A stretch of DNA of 64,000 bases, taken from assembly GCF_029309905.1 (NCBI RefSeq), contig NZ_JARBJP010000005.1, positions 124,001 through 188,000 on the forward strand. The letters are read 5' to 3'. Shown one piece after another: positions 17,302-25,867 of this stretch. Made by a program: the position numbers and the translations under genes. A model generated the notes under the pieces. That model was not told the origin of the DNA, ran no database searches, and worked only from the letters and a program-made list of their open reading frames with translations. How positions within the stretch are numbered: position 1 is the first letter of the stretch; each line of letters opens with the position of its first letter. The DNA is from Brytella acorum (lineage in GTDB: Bacteria; Pseudomonadota; Alphaproteobacteria; Acetobacterales; Acetobacteraceae).

Positions 17302-17637
17302 TCACTCATTGTCCTTGAGGTATTTCTCCTCATCACCCCGCGTTGCGAACGGCACTTCCTGCTTGTCGTCGAGTTCGTTCATGCTGCCACCCGGATTGCC
17401 GAGGTTCTCCTCCAGCCACGCCTCTTCGAGAGGCTGACCATACGGTCCGACGGGCACTGGCGAGTGGACGGGAATCTGGCCAGCGTCGGGATCGCTCTCC
17501 ATTCCGATCAGATCCGAAGCCTGCTCCCTGTAGGCATCGGGACCGCAGGCCGGCTTGCCGTCGGCCGCCCACAATTCTTTTGCCTTGGCGAAAATGCGCG
17601 CTTCTTTTTGCGGAGAATTTTCGAGCGGATTGTCCAT
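17302..17637 (-). CDS. Small DUF2934-like protein
   Basis: A 111-residue acidic protein whose N-terminus (EARIFAKAKELWAADGKPAC, then GPDAYREQASDLI) fits DUF2934, a short motif common in rhizobia and acetic acid bacteria with unknown function. The C-terminal half is Pro/Glu-rich (VPVGPYGQPLEEAWLEENLG) with no recognised domain. It is soluble, with no signal peptide. Located between two other small unknown genes. Confidence 0.7.
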   Translation of the reverse strand: MDNPLENSPQKEARIFAKAKELWAADGKPACGPDAYREQASDLIGMESDPDAGQIPVHSPVPVGPYGQPLEEAWLEENLGNPGGSMNELDDKQEVPFATRGDEEKYLKDNE

Positions 17638-17855
17638 GTCAGTCTTCTTTCCTGCGGGGCTGTTCGTGGGCTATCGGAAGAGGAAAGACTTGGGCGATAA
17701 CCCGCGAACGCATCTGTCGGTTTTAAAGTGCGATATCGATATCGTGGATTTCCGCTCTGACCCTGGCGTCCCGATGGCCTTTGTGGAAAGCTTTCTCGGG
17801 CATGATCCGGCCTCATTCAGGAAGAAACGATAAAGAGATTTCCGAAAGGTCACTC

Positions 17856-18098
17856 TTATTTGTCTTCGAGGGTCTTTTTCCCGAGAATGACCAGTTCGTC
17901 CGCTTCCACGCCTTCGGGATTATGGGTCGTCTTTTTGGCGATTTCCTTTTCCAGTTCGCTGGCATGCTCGCCCCCTTTGAGGACGTGTTCGGCAATACGG
18001 ATAACCTCTTCCCGAGAAAGAAGTTTCGGAGAATGCATCGCTTTGCGGCCAAGATCCCGTAGGGAACTGGCGGCATGCGGAACGTGGTCGTGAGACAT
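17856..18098 (-). CDS. Small hypothetical protein
   Basis: An 80-residue charged, helical-looking protein (LLSREEVIRIAEHVLKGGEH, then ASELEKEIAKKTTHNPEG). No family recognised. It has no signal or membrane segment. It lies 89 bp downstream of the encapsulin gene on the same strand, so it could be read through from it. The 218-bp interval 17638-17855 between this and the next small gene shows nothing I can support. Confidence 0.6.
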   Translation of the reverse strand: MSHDHVPHAASSLRDLGRKAMHSPKLLSREEVIRIAEHVLKGGEHASELEKEIAKKTTHNPEGVEADELVILGKKTLEDK

Positions 18099-18187
18099 GT
18101 TCTATCCTGTTGTTAGAATTGAAAACTGATCGTCTGAATCCGTTCGTCAGAAAGGTTGAACGTGGAGCGGGTGGTGGATGTTCCGGC

Positions 18188-19012
18188 TTAGGGCGTCGAA
18201 ATCGCTTTCGGGACCGTATTATTGATCGCTACAGTCGCCTCGCTGGTCAGGACGCGGAAGATGAAGCTTTCTTCGAGATACAATTCGACCGTATCGGCCG
18301 TGTGGCTGAGATAGCCAATCGAAAAATCCTGCCCGATATCGAGCACCAGATCGCCGCCCCGCATGGTGACGACGAAGGCGCCCTCGATCGCGGGCGCCCA
18401 GATAATCTTGCCGTCGATCAGGCTTTCAATGTGCTTGCGCACCGGATAGCCGTCATCGTCACCGGCGCTGACGGCCAGATGGGCCTGCGCGCCCAGAACC
18501 ACCGAATAGGGGCCGTTCACGCCCGCCAGTCGGAGCGTGTTGAGCGCTTCGGCAATGACTCGTGGATAGTCCTGGACCGACGCCGGGAGCGTGAGGGGCG
18601 TATTGGAGGTTGCTTGACGAACGCCCTGGATGCCCGCGGCGGCGTAACCGTCGAATATGGCGCGATCCTCGGCGAATGCGATGGTCTTCGCCGCATCCTT
18701 GACCGGCTGCCAGTCCGAATCCTGGGAGCCGCGATCGACGGCGTCGATCTCTTCGCGGGACAGGGTGAACGGAACCCGCAGTTCGACGAGCGGAAGGATT
18801 TCCCGCTTTATGGCGCGAACGCCGCTCTGCGGCGCATCGATCCTGCTGCCGCGTCCCGTTCCGATTCCAGCCAGCGCAGTCCCGCGCGGTTCGGAGGTAT
18901 CGACCACACGCCGACCCGCCAGATGTCGCCGGATCGTGCGCGCGGCTTCGTCTTCGATCTGCTCCCAGGCCGCGCTGGAAACAGGTGCGAGATGGCGATG
19001 GAGATTGTTCAT
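18188..19012 (-). CDS. Family 1 encapsulin shell protein (linocin M18-like)
   Basis: The 274-residue protein has the HK97-type shell protein fold of family 1 encapsulins: N-terminal LHRHLAPVSSAAWEQIEDEA, RTIRRHLAGRRVVD, then VPFTLSREEIDAVDRG and the C-terminal LVLDIGQDFSIGYLSHTADT and VELYLEESFIFRVLTSEATV. Sixty (T=1) copies normally form a ~24-nm protein compartment in the cytoplasm. The gene starts 1 bp after the DyP peroxidase stop, the classic cargo-shell operon. Length is normal. The peroxidase ends in a shell-targeting peptide, so the pair should form a peroxidase-loaded nanocompartment for oxidative stress. Confidence 0.95.
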   Translation of the reverse strand: MNNLHRHLAPVSSAAWEQIEDEAARTIRRHLAGRRVVDTSEPRGTALAGIGTGRGSRIDAPQSGVRAIKREILPLVELRVPFTLSREEIDAVDRGSQDSDWQPVKDAAKTIAFAEDRAIFDGYAAAGIQGVRQATSNTPLTLPASVQDYPRVIAEALNTLRLAGVNGPYSVVLGAQAHLAVSAGDDDGYPVRKHIESLIDGKIIWAPAIEGAFVVTMRGGDLVLDIGQDFSIGYLSHTADTVELYLEESFIFRVLTSEATVAINNTVPKAISTP

Positions 19013-19013
19013 G

Positions 19014-20051
19014 TTACGGTTTCTCTTTCAGTGAGCCGATACCCAGAGACGTGCGATCGACGTCGCGGGTTTCAGGCGCCGGATTCCCGGACATGTGGTG
19101 GTCTGTCGGTTGAGAGGCGGGCAAGTCAGGCGCGTCGTCCAGAAAATCGGCGGTTGGAATGAAGAACAGCCCGCCCGTGATGGCGGTGCTGACATCCAGG
19201 ATCCGGTCGTAATTGCCCGGCGGCTTACCCACGAACATGTTTTGCAGCATCTGTTCCGTGCGTGCGGGCGATCGGGCATAGCCGATGAAATACGTGCCGA
19301 ATTCGCCTTTGCCGACCTCGCCGAACGGCATGTTGTCGCGCAGGATCTGAAGCTGTTCGCCGTTTTCCTCGATATTCGTCAGAACATTATGGGCATAGCT
19401 CTTCTTGTTGAAGTCGCGCTGCTCGATATCGGAGAGCTTGTGCCGACCGATGACGTCTTCCTGCGTTTCGACCGGTATCGCGTTCCATTTTTTCAGGTCA
19501 TGCAGGTATTTCTGGATGATGACATAGCTGCCGCCGGCAAAATCCGGATCCTCGTCCCTGATAATGGTCGCATCAATCGCCGCCTGACCGGACGGATTTT
19601 CGGTGCCATCGACAAAGCCTAGCAGATCGCGTTCGTCGAAATATTTGAACCCGTGAACCTCGTCGGTCACGGTCGCGGCCCCTTCGAGGCGCGAGACGAT
19701 CGTGGCGGCCAGTTCGAAGCACAAATCCATCCGCGTGGCACGGATATGAAACAGCAGATCGCCAGGCGTGGACGGCGCGTGATGCACCCCGTGAATTTCC
19801 ACGAACGGATGCAGATCCTTCGGGCGCGGCGCACCGAAGAGCACGTCCCACGCGTCCGAACCGATGCCGGTCACGCAGCTCAGACGACCATCGGGAATAC
19901 GGAAACCGACGCCCCGCACCAGGGAGGACATATCGCCCAGCAGATCCCGAACCTGCGCGCCGATCGCGGTATCCTCGCCGTTATTCAATGTCACGATCAG
20001 GAACATCGCGGCTCGGGTCAGTTTTGCGTCGACGGGTTGAAGCGTGGTCAA
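19014..20051 (-). CDS. DyP-type haem peroxidase, encapsulin cargo
   Basis: Dye-decolourising peroxidase of 345 residues. The GxxDG motif is GFVDG at 145-149 (catalytic Asp148), the proximal haem ligand is His221 (YAHNVL) and the distal Arg238 is in ILRDNMPFG; GEFGTYFIGYAR follows. After the enzyme domain a ~35-residue flexible linker leads to a C-terminal cargo-loading peptide RTSLGIGSLKEKP, matching the SLGIGSLK signature of encapsulin cargo. It oxidises substrates with hydrogen peroxide inside the shell. First gene of the operon with encapsulin; divergent from the cytochrome bd-type oxidase operon. Confidence 0.95.
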   Translation of the reverse strand: MTTLQPVDAKLTRAAMFLIVTLNNGEDTAIGAQVRDLLGDMSSLVRGVGFRIPDGRLSCVTGIGSDAWDVLFGAPRPKDLHPFVEIHGVHHAPSTPGDLLFHIRATRMDLCFELAATIVSRLEGAATVTDEVHGFKYFDERDLLGFVDGTENPSGQAAIDATIIRDEDPDFAGGSYVIIQKYLHDLKKWNAIPVETQEDVIGRHKLSDIEQRDFNKKSYAHNVLTNIEENGEQLQILRDNMPFGEVGKGEFGTYFIGYARSPARTEQMLQNMFVGKPPGNYDRILDVSTAITGGLFFIPTADFLDDAPDLPASQPTDHHMSGNPAPETRDVDRTSLGIGSLKEKP

Positions 20052-20379
20052 TACTCGAAAACTCCTTGCCGGTTCATGCTTGGCCGGACGTGTCCAGAGA
20101 TGAGGAATGCCGGGAAAATCGCATCCTTGCGTGACGCTTTCCAGTATAATCCATAATCAGGATAGATGGAAATTCCACATCGATATAACCAATATGCATA
20201 TTGTTATAAGTAGAAGGTCTTGGACGAATGCGCAGGGAAATCTTACGATAGGAATCAGCTTCCCGCGAGATGTTCACGCATTTCTCATCGGTGTTCAGAT
20301 GTGACCCCCTACGGATTTCCGATGCGGAAAATAACAGACATCTTCCTGTCGATGTCGAGAAAAATTTTGGAAGGTATGG
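20052..20379. promoter_or_regulatory. Divergent promoter region, DyP/encapsulin and cioAB operons
   Basis: This 328-bp gene-free interval must carry both divergent promoters. Its middle (about 20160-20220) is AT-rich and holds the dyad at 20190-20203. Short frames here have no coding signature. Confidence 0.7.
20190..20203. promoter_or_regulatory. Perfect 14-bp palindrome between divergent operons
   Basis: CAATATGCATATTG is a perfect palindrome, extended on both sides by ATAAC and TTAT with one extra base. It lies 139 bp from the DyP start and 177 bp from cioA. This looks like an operator of a dimeric regulator. The ATGCAT core recalls Rrf2-family (NsrR/IscR-like) sites, but that is inference. 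Confidence 0.45.
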
Positions 20380-21813
20380 ATGCAGAATGCTCACGATATA
20401 GCGTTCCTTCTGGCGCGGTTTCAGTTCGCCTTTACCGTGGGCGTTCACATCATCTTCCCTGCCTTTTCGATCGGACTGGCGGCGTATCTGGCTGTTCTCG
20501 AAGGGATCTGGCTGGCAACGGGGCGGCAGGTCTTTCTTGATCTCTACCGATACTGGATCAAGGCATTCTCCATTGTTTTCGGGATGGGCGTCGTGTCCGG
20601 CCTGGTCATGGCCTACGAATTCGGCACCAACTGGTCGGTCTTTTCGAAGAAGGCCGGCCCGATCACGGGTGTCCTGCTGTCCTACGAGGTGATGACCGCG
20701 TTCTTCCTGGAAGCCGGCTTCCTGGGCGTCATGCTGTTCGGCATGAACAAGGTCGGACGTGGACTGCATTTCGCCGCGACCTGCTGCGTATCCGTCGGCA
20801 CGCTGATTTCCATGACCTGGATTCTGGCATCCAATTCCTGGATGCAGACGCCGCGTGGCTATCGGATCGACCCGTCCAGCGGGCAGTTCCTGCCCGATGA
20901 CTGGCTGGCCATCATCTTCAATCCGTCCTTTCCCTTCCGTCTCGTGCATATGGGCCTCGCGGCGTTCCTTTCGGTGGCCTTCGCGGTCGGCGCGACCGGC
21001 GCATGGCACCTGCTGAAGGCGCGACGGCAGGGCAAGATGTCCACTGAACCCGTGCGGGTCATGTTTTCGATGGCGATGTGGATGGCGACCATCGTGGCAC
21101 CCATCCAGATCATGGCGGGCGACGCCCATGGGCTGAACACGCTGAAATATCAGCCCGCCAAGCTGGCGGCCATGGAAGGCGACTGGAACAGCGAGGGACG
21201 TGCGCCGGAACTTCTTTTCGGCATTCCCAACATGACAACCGAGCGTACGGATTATGCGGTCGGCATCCCGCTCCTGGGTTCGCTGATCCTGACGCACAGC
21301 CTGGATGGCAAGGTGCCGGGGATGAAGGATTTTCCCCGTGACCAGAGACCGCCCTCTCCGATCATCTTTTTCTCGTTCCGCATCATGGTGGGGCTGGGTG
21401 TTCTGATGATGCTGGTCGGCCTCTGGTCGCTGTGGCATCGGCGGAACAGCACGCTTTTCCTGAGTCCGCTCTTTCACCGTGTTGCCCTGTGCATGGCGCC
21501 CGCAGGGTTTCTTGCTCTACTTTGCGGCTGGGTAACCACCGAAGTCGGACGACAGCCCTGGACCGTCTACGGCCTTCTGCGGACCACCAAAAGTGTCTCG
21601 CCGATCGTGCTGTCGAGCATGGTCGTGTCGATGACGGTTTTCGTCGTCGTTTACGTGATCGTCTTCGGGTCCGGTCTCGGCATTCTCGTCAGGATGCTCG
21701 GTCGCGCGCCCGAGGAAGGGGAGCGGAATGCCGATCCGTCGCATGCCTCCGATCTCCTGGCGACGCACATGCACCCCGCGGTCGTCGACGCCTCCACCAC
21801 GAAAGGGGCCTGA
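20380..21813 (+). CDS. cioA: Cyanide-insensitive bd-type ubiquinol oxidase subunit I
   Basis: Inner-membrane terminal oxidase subunit, 477 residues, about nine membrane helices. The N-terminal haem ligand is His23 in GVHIIFPAFSIGLAAYLAVL; the second is in LVHMGLAAFL. GWVTTEVGRQPWTVYGLLRT is a family-specific quinol-oxidase motif, and the Q-loop is short, as in CioA rather than CydA of E. coli. It reduces oxygen to water with ubiquinol. First gene of a long plus-strand operon. A frame extension upstream is absent, and ATG 20380 has GGAAGG about 10 bases before it. Confidence 0.94.
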   Translation: MQNAHDIAFLLARFQFAFTVGVHIIFPAFSIGLAAYLAVLEGIWLATGRQVFLDLYRYWIKAFSIVFGMGVVSGLVMAYEFGTNWSVFSKKAGPITGVLLSYEVMTAFFLEAGFLGVMLFGMNKVGRGLHFAATCCVSVGTLISMTWILASNSWMQTPRGYRIDPSSGQFLPDDWLAIIFNPSFPFRLVHMGLAAFLSVAFAVGATGAWHLLKARRQGKMSTEPVRVMFSMAMWMATIVAPIQIMAGDAHGLNTLKYQPAKLAAMEGDWNSEGRAPELLFGIPNMTTERTDYAVGIPLLGSLILTHSLDGKVPGMKDFPRDQRPPSPIIFFSFRIMVGLGVLMMLVGLWSLWHRRNSTLFLSPLFHRVALCMAPAGFLALLCGWVTTEVGRQPWTVYGLLRTTKSVSPIVLSSMVVSMTVFVVVYVIVFGSGLGILVRMLGRAPEEGERNADPSHASDLLATHMHPAVVDASTTKGA

Positions 21814-21816
21814 GCG

Positions 21817-22836
21817 ATGATGGATTTCGCACACTGGCTGCCTATTGTCTGGGCCATCATCCTGATTGCCGCGATTTCGATCTATGTCGTGCTCGACGGG
21901 TTCGATCTCGGCATCGGCATGCTGTTCATGACGGAACGCGACGAGACACGGCGCAATGTCATGATCAGCACGATCGCGCCGGTCTGGGACGGCAACGAGA
22001 CCTGGATGGTGCTTGGGGGTGCCGTTCTTTACGGCGTCTTCCCCGGCGCCTACGCCACGCTGCTGCCCGCCTTCTATCTGCCGATCGTGCTGATGCTGGT
22101 TGCGCTGATCTTTCGCGGCGTCGCGTTTGAATTCCGTGTGGTGACCAAGGGCACGTCGAGGGCGCGACACTGGGACTTCGGCTTCATGACCGGCTCGGCG
22201 GTCGCCGCATTCTGTCAGGGTGCGATCCTCGGTGGCGTGATCCAGGGCGTTAAAGTCACCGATGGCGCCTTTTCGGGGGGCTCACTGGACTGGCTGACGC
22301 CGTTCACCATCCTGTGTGGGCTGTCCGTGATGTGCGGGTACGCCCTGCTTGGTGCGACATGGCTGGTGTGGCGCACGACGGGCGGGCTGGAAGAGTCGTG
22401 CCGTCACGCGGCCAGCCGACTGGCCGTTGGACTCTTTGTCGGCATTGTCGCCGTCAGTTTCTGGACGCCGCTGCTGCATGCGCCCTATCTGCGTCGCTGG
22501 ACGGAGTGGCCGAACATCGCGTTCGTCGCGCCCGTTCCGGTTCTCGTGGTCGTGTTGGGCTTGCTTCTGGCGGCAAGCCTGCGGAAGGGACATTCGCGCG
22601 TGCCCTTCCTGTGCGCCTTGGGGTGGTTTTTTCTATGCCTGTCGGGGCTCGGCATCACCGTCTGGCCCTATGCCGTGCCGCCGACGCTGAGCCTGTGGGA
22701 TGTGTCGTCGCCACCGTCGAGCCAGTTCTTTCAACTCGTCGGCACTGCCATCATGTTGCCGATCATTCTGGCCTACACGATCTACTCCTATCACGTTTTT
22801 CGCGGAAAGGTGTCGGACGCCGATGGCTACCATTGA
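21817..22836 (+). CDS. cioB: Cyanide-insensitive bd-type ubiquinol oxidase subunit II
   Basis: The partner subunit (339 residues, about eight membrane segments) that stabilises the haems. N-terminal WAIILIAAISIYVVLDGFDLGIG is typical of CydB/CioB, with PVWDGNETWMVLGG following. It begins 3 bp after cioA and its stop overlaps the DUF2474 peptide gene. Length matches CioB. Confidence 0.94.
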   Translation: MMDFAHWLPIVWAIILIAAISIYVVLDGFDLGIGMLFMTERDETRRNVMISTIAPVWDGNETWMVLGGAVLYGVFPGAYATLLPAFYLPIVLMLVALIFRGVAFEFRVVTKGTSRARHWDFGFMTGSAVAAFCQGAILGGVIQGVKVTDGAFSGGSLDWLTPFTILCGLSVMCGYALLGATWLVWRTTGGLEESCRHAASRLAVGLFVGIVAVSFWTPLLHAPYLRRWTEWPNIAFVAPVPVLVVVLGLLLAASLRKGHSRVPFLCALGWFFLCLSGLGITVWPYAVPPTLSLWDVSSPPSSQFFQLVGTAIMLPIILAYTIYSYHVFRGKVSDADGYH

Positions 22837-22972
22837 AATCGTCAAGGGCGACGGATCGGAGGCGCCCCGGCGCTGGAGCGCCCGCTTCGGCTGGCTCGTG
22901 GGAATCTGGGCAGTCAGTACCGCCGCATTCTTCATTGGGGCGTCGCTACTTCATCTTCTGGTGCCCAGATGA
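22823..22972 (+). CDS. DUF2474 small membrane protein of the CIO oxidase
   Basis: A 49-residue single-span membrane protein (RRWSARFGWLVGIWAVSTAA, then FFIGASLLHLLVPR). The RxGWLVxIW pattern is that of DUF2474 proteins, which follow cioB and probably act like CydX/CydH as a third oxidase subunit. The gene overlaps the last 14 bases of cioB. A much longer frame upstream of this ATG is only a shadow of cioB. Confidence 0.88.
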   Translation: MATIEIVKGDGSEAPRRWSARFGWLVGIWAVSTAAFFIGASLLHLLVPR

Positions 22973-23010
22973 GAACGACGTCCCTCGTGACGGGTGAAAG
23001 GGCAGGCGCG

Positions 23011-23487
23011 ATGTCCGAGCATTCCATGATTTTCGAATTCGAGCGTGATTTCGCCGGGTCTTTGCGCTGCATTCCCATGATCGCGCGGCAGAAACTCGAT
23101 ATCGTCGGAATCAAGATGACGCTCCGGCAGTGGAGTCGGCTGACGCGCCAGGAGCGTGTCCTGCTGGTGGACGGGTCATGCGAGACCGACGGAGAGCAGG
23201 GGGATTACCTCGCGCTCGTTCAGGATCTGATCGCGGCGCGGGCGGATGAGCCTGTTCGTTTTCTGCCGCCCCAGGCGTTGCAAGACTGGCGCGAAGAGAA
23301 CCGGATGCCTGATGCCGTGTCGATGCAGGCCGAGGCGGATGGCGTTCCGGCTCCGACCCCTGAGCAATGGGCCGGACTGGCGCCGCTCAAGCGTTTCGCA
23401 TTGATCAAACTTGCGCGCTCGAAACATGAGAACGAGAACTTCGTCCCGGCGTTGAAAGAGTTCGGTATCCTTCAGGGAGAGGATTGA
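23011..23487 (+). CDS. Nitrate reductase-associated protein family
   Basis: A 158-residue soluble protein with FEFERDFAGSLRCIPMIARQ and GIKMTLRQWSRLTRQERVLL, the hallmark of the small nitrate-reductase-associated family (Pfam Nitr_red_assoc), found near molybdoenzymes and of unproven biochemical role. The ATG at 23011 is chosen because AAAGGG lies eight bases upstream. An ATG at 22969 overlapping the previous stop (ATGA) would add 14 residues with no ribosome site. No nitrate reductase is visible; the next gene is a formate-dehydrogenase-like molybdoenzyme, its probable partner. Confidence 0.8.
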   Translation: MSEHSMIFEFERDFAGSLRCIPMIARQKLDIVGIKMTLRQWSRLTRQERVLLVDGSCETDGEQGDYLALVQDLIAARADEPVRFLPPQALQDWREENRMPDAVSMQAEADGVPAPTPEQWAGLAPLKRFALIKLARSKHENENFVPALKEFGILQGED

Positions 23488-23491
23488 GACC

Positions 23492-25795
23492 ATGAGCAAA
23501 GAGAAAAAATCCGAGTTCAAGCCCTATCATCACCCTGCCGGTGGCTGGGGCGCCGCAAATGCCACGGCCAAGGTGCTGATGGAGCAGAGCGTGCTGGTCA
23601 AAGGGTCGCGCGGCCTGCTTTCCATGAACCAGCCCGGGGGCTTCAAATGCCCGAGCTGCGCCTTTCCCGACCCGGATCATCGCAAGACGCTGGAATTTTG
23701 CGAAAACGGCGCCAAAGCGCTCGCATTCGAGGCGACCAAGGCGCGTGTGACGCGGGAGTTTTTCGCGCAGCACACCGTTACGTCGCTGATGGAGCAGAGC
23801 GATCACTGGCTGGAGATGCAGGGCCGCCTGACCGAACCGATGCGCTACGACGCGGCAACCGACAAATATGTGCCCATCGCGTGGGACGATGCCTATGCGT
23901 TGATCGGCAAGCATCTTCAGGCGCTCGACAGCCCGCATGAGGCGGAATTCTACACCTCCGGCCGGACGGCGAATGAAACGGCGTTCCTGTATTCCATCTT
24001 CGTGCGCGAATTCGGGACCAACAACTTCCCCGACTGTTCGAACATGTGCCACGAGCCGACATCACGCGGCCTACCGCCCGCGATCGGAATCGGCAAAGGC
24101 ACCATCGTCATGGCCGACTTCGACCAGACGGAGGCAATTTTCGTCATCGGTCAGAACACGGGTACCAACTCGCCACGCATGATGACCAATCTGGTCGAGG
24201 CCCGCAAACGCGGTGTTCCGGTCATCCTGATCAACCCGATGCCCGAACGTGCGCTGATCCGCTTCACCGAACCGCAGGACGTCCTTCAGATGGGGACGTT
24301 TGGGTCGACGGCGATTTCCACGGATTTCGTGCATGTCCGGATCGGCGGCGATCTGGCCATTTTCAAGGGCATGATGCGCGCCCTGTTCGAGGCGGACGCG
24401 GCTGGCGAGGACGTGCTGGACAAGGCGTTCATTGCCGAGCACACCGTCGGCATGGAAGCGGTACGCGCGGATGTCATGAGCACGTCCTGGGCCGACATCA
24501 CGCGTATCTCCGGCATCTCGGAAGAGCAGATCCGTCACATCGCCGGGATTTACGCGAAGTCGAATGCGACGATCATCTGCTACGGCATGGGCCTGACGCA
24601 GCATCAGGAAGGATCGCATCTCCTTCAGCAGCTGGCGAACCTCCTGCTGCTGAAAGGAAATTTCGGAAAGCCCGGCGCCGGAATCGCGCCGATCCGCGGC
24701 CACTCCAACGTACAGGGAGACCGCACCGTCGGAATCGACGAGAAGCCGACCCAGGCCTATCTCGACCGTGTACGCGACGTTTTCGGGTTCGAGCCACCGC
24801 GCGAGCACGGCCATCATGTGGTCGAGGCCGTCGCGGCGATGGAAGCGGGTACGGCGAAGGTGTTTTTCGCCATGGGCGGCAACTTCGCCCGCGCGATCCC
24901 CGATACCGAACGCTCCTATGCCGCCATGGCGCGCCTGAACCTGACGGTGAACATCACGACCAAGCTCAATCGCGCGCATCTGGTCCATGGCAAGGATGCG
25001 CTGATGCTGCCGGTCGTCTCGCGTTCGGAAATCATTCGCACGACAAAGGGCGAGCAGTTCGTCACCATCGAGGACGCGATGGCGAATGTCACGCCGTCAC
25101 GCGGCGTGTTCGAGCCGGTGAGCGGGGATGTGCGTCCGGAGACGGAAATCATCTGCCGGATGGCGATGGCGACGCTTCCGAACTCGAAAACGCCCTGGGC
25201 GGATTATATCGAGGATTATACGCTGATCCGCGACAGGATCGCTGATGTCTATCCGGACATTTACGCTGATTTTTCGGAGAAGATGAAGAACCCGCACGGT
25301 TTCCATCTGGATATTCCGCCTCGGCGGCGGGTCTGGAAGACACCGAACGGCAAGGCGAATTTCCTCGTCATGCCGGGTCTGGAGGTGAACGATGTGATCG
25401 CGGACCCTGCGATGCTGCGGCTGGCGACGATCCGTTCGCACGACCAGTACAACACGACGATCTACAGCAACAGCGATCGGTATCGCGGGGTTTATAACAA
25501 CCGTCTCGTCATATTCATGAACAAGCAGGACCGTGAGGATCGGGGCCTGGAGAATGGTGCGGTCGTGGGACTGGAAACCTATAGCGACGACGGCTACCGG
25601 CGTTATGTCGATGGACTGACGATCCTCGATTACCCGATGCCGCGCGGTGCCATCGCCGGATATTATCCGGAGCTCAACCCGCTCCTGCCGCTCGATTTTT
25701 ACGACGAGGTCAGCGGAACACCGGCGGCCAAGGCCATTCCGGTCAAGATCGTGCCGAGCGTCGCTTCGGCGGCGCCGATCCGTATTGCCGGCTGA
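23492..25795 (+). CDS. FdhF/YdeP-family molybdopterin oxidoreductase
   Basis: A 767-residue relative of the formate dehydrogenase alpha subunit (FdhF/YdeP, 'FdhAlpha-like'). Only two cysteines of an N-terminal cluster site are seen (C53 and C56, KCPSC), where [4Fe-4S]-type formate dehydrogenases have four. Molybdopterin-binding regions include SGRTANETAFLYS, GQNTGTNSPRM, GNFGKPGAGIAPIRGHSNVQG and a C-terminal RSHDQYNT...NNR dinucleotide-binding domain. E. coli YdeP is linked to acid resistance; the substrate of the family is unknown. It starts 4 bp after the nitrate-reductase-associated gene. FdhD downstream supports sulfuration of its Mo cofactor. Confidence 0.9.
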   Translation: MSKEKKSEFKPYHHPAGGWGAANATAKVLMEQSVLVKGSRGLLSMNQPGGFKCPSCAFPDPDHRKTLEFCENGAKALAFEATKARVTREFFAQHTVTSLMEQSDHWLEMQGRLTEPMRYDAATDKYVPIAWDDAYALIGKHLQALDSPHEAEFYTSGRTANETAFLYSIFVREFGTNNFPDCSNMCHEPTSRGLPPAIGIGKGTIVMADFDQTEAIFVIGQNTGTNSPRMMTNLVEARKRGVPVILINPMPERALIRFTEPQDVLQMGTFGSTAISTDFVHVRIGGDLAIFKGMMRALFEADAAGEDVLDKAFIAEHTVGMEAVRADVMSTSWADITRISGISEEQIRHIAGIYAKSNATIICYGMGLTQHQEGSHLLQQLANLLLLKGNFGKPGAGIAPIRGHSNVQGDRTVGIDEKPTQAYLDRVRDVFGFEPPREHGHHVVEAVAAMEAGTAKVFFAMGGNFARAIPDTERSYAAMARLNLTVNITTKLNRAHLVHGKDALMLPVVSRSEIIRTTKGEQFVTIEDAMANVTPSRGVFEPVSGDVRPETEIICRMAMATLPNSKTPWADYIEDYTLIRDRIADVYPDIYADFSEKMKNPHGFHLDIPPRRRVWKTPNGKANFLVMPGLEVNDVIADPAMLRLATIRSHDQYNTTIYSNSDRYRGVYNNRLVIFMNKQDREDRGLENGAVVGLETYSDDGYRRYVDGLTILDYPMPRGAIAGYYPELNPLLPLDFYDEVSGTPAAKAIPVKIVPSVASAAPIRIAG

Positions 25796-25867
25796 CCGCG
25801 TTCCATTCGTCGCGGCGTCCTTCATTGATGATGGACGCCGTAGGATGGAGAGTGGAGATCCAAGGCT

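Noticed and set aside
18110-19162. 350-residue plus-strand frame over the encapsulin gene
   Set aside because: Antisense frame with Arg-rich, domain-free translation; the minus-strand encapsulin is unmistakable.
20074-21477. 467-residue frame antisense to cioA
   Set aside because: His/Arg/Gln-rich shadow of a GC-rich membrane protein gene.
22700-22972. 90-residue frame including DUF2474
   Set aside because: Its first 41 residues are a shadow of cioB. Only the ATG at 22823 gives the known small protein.
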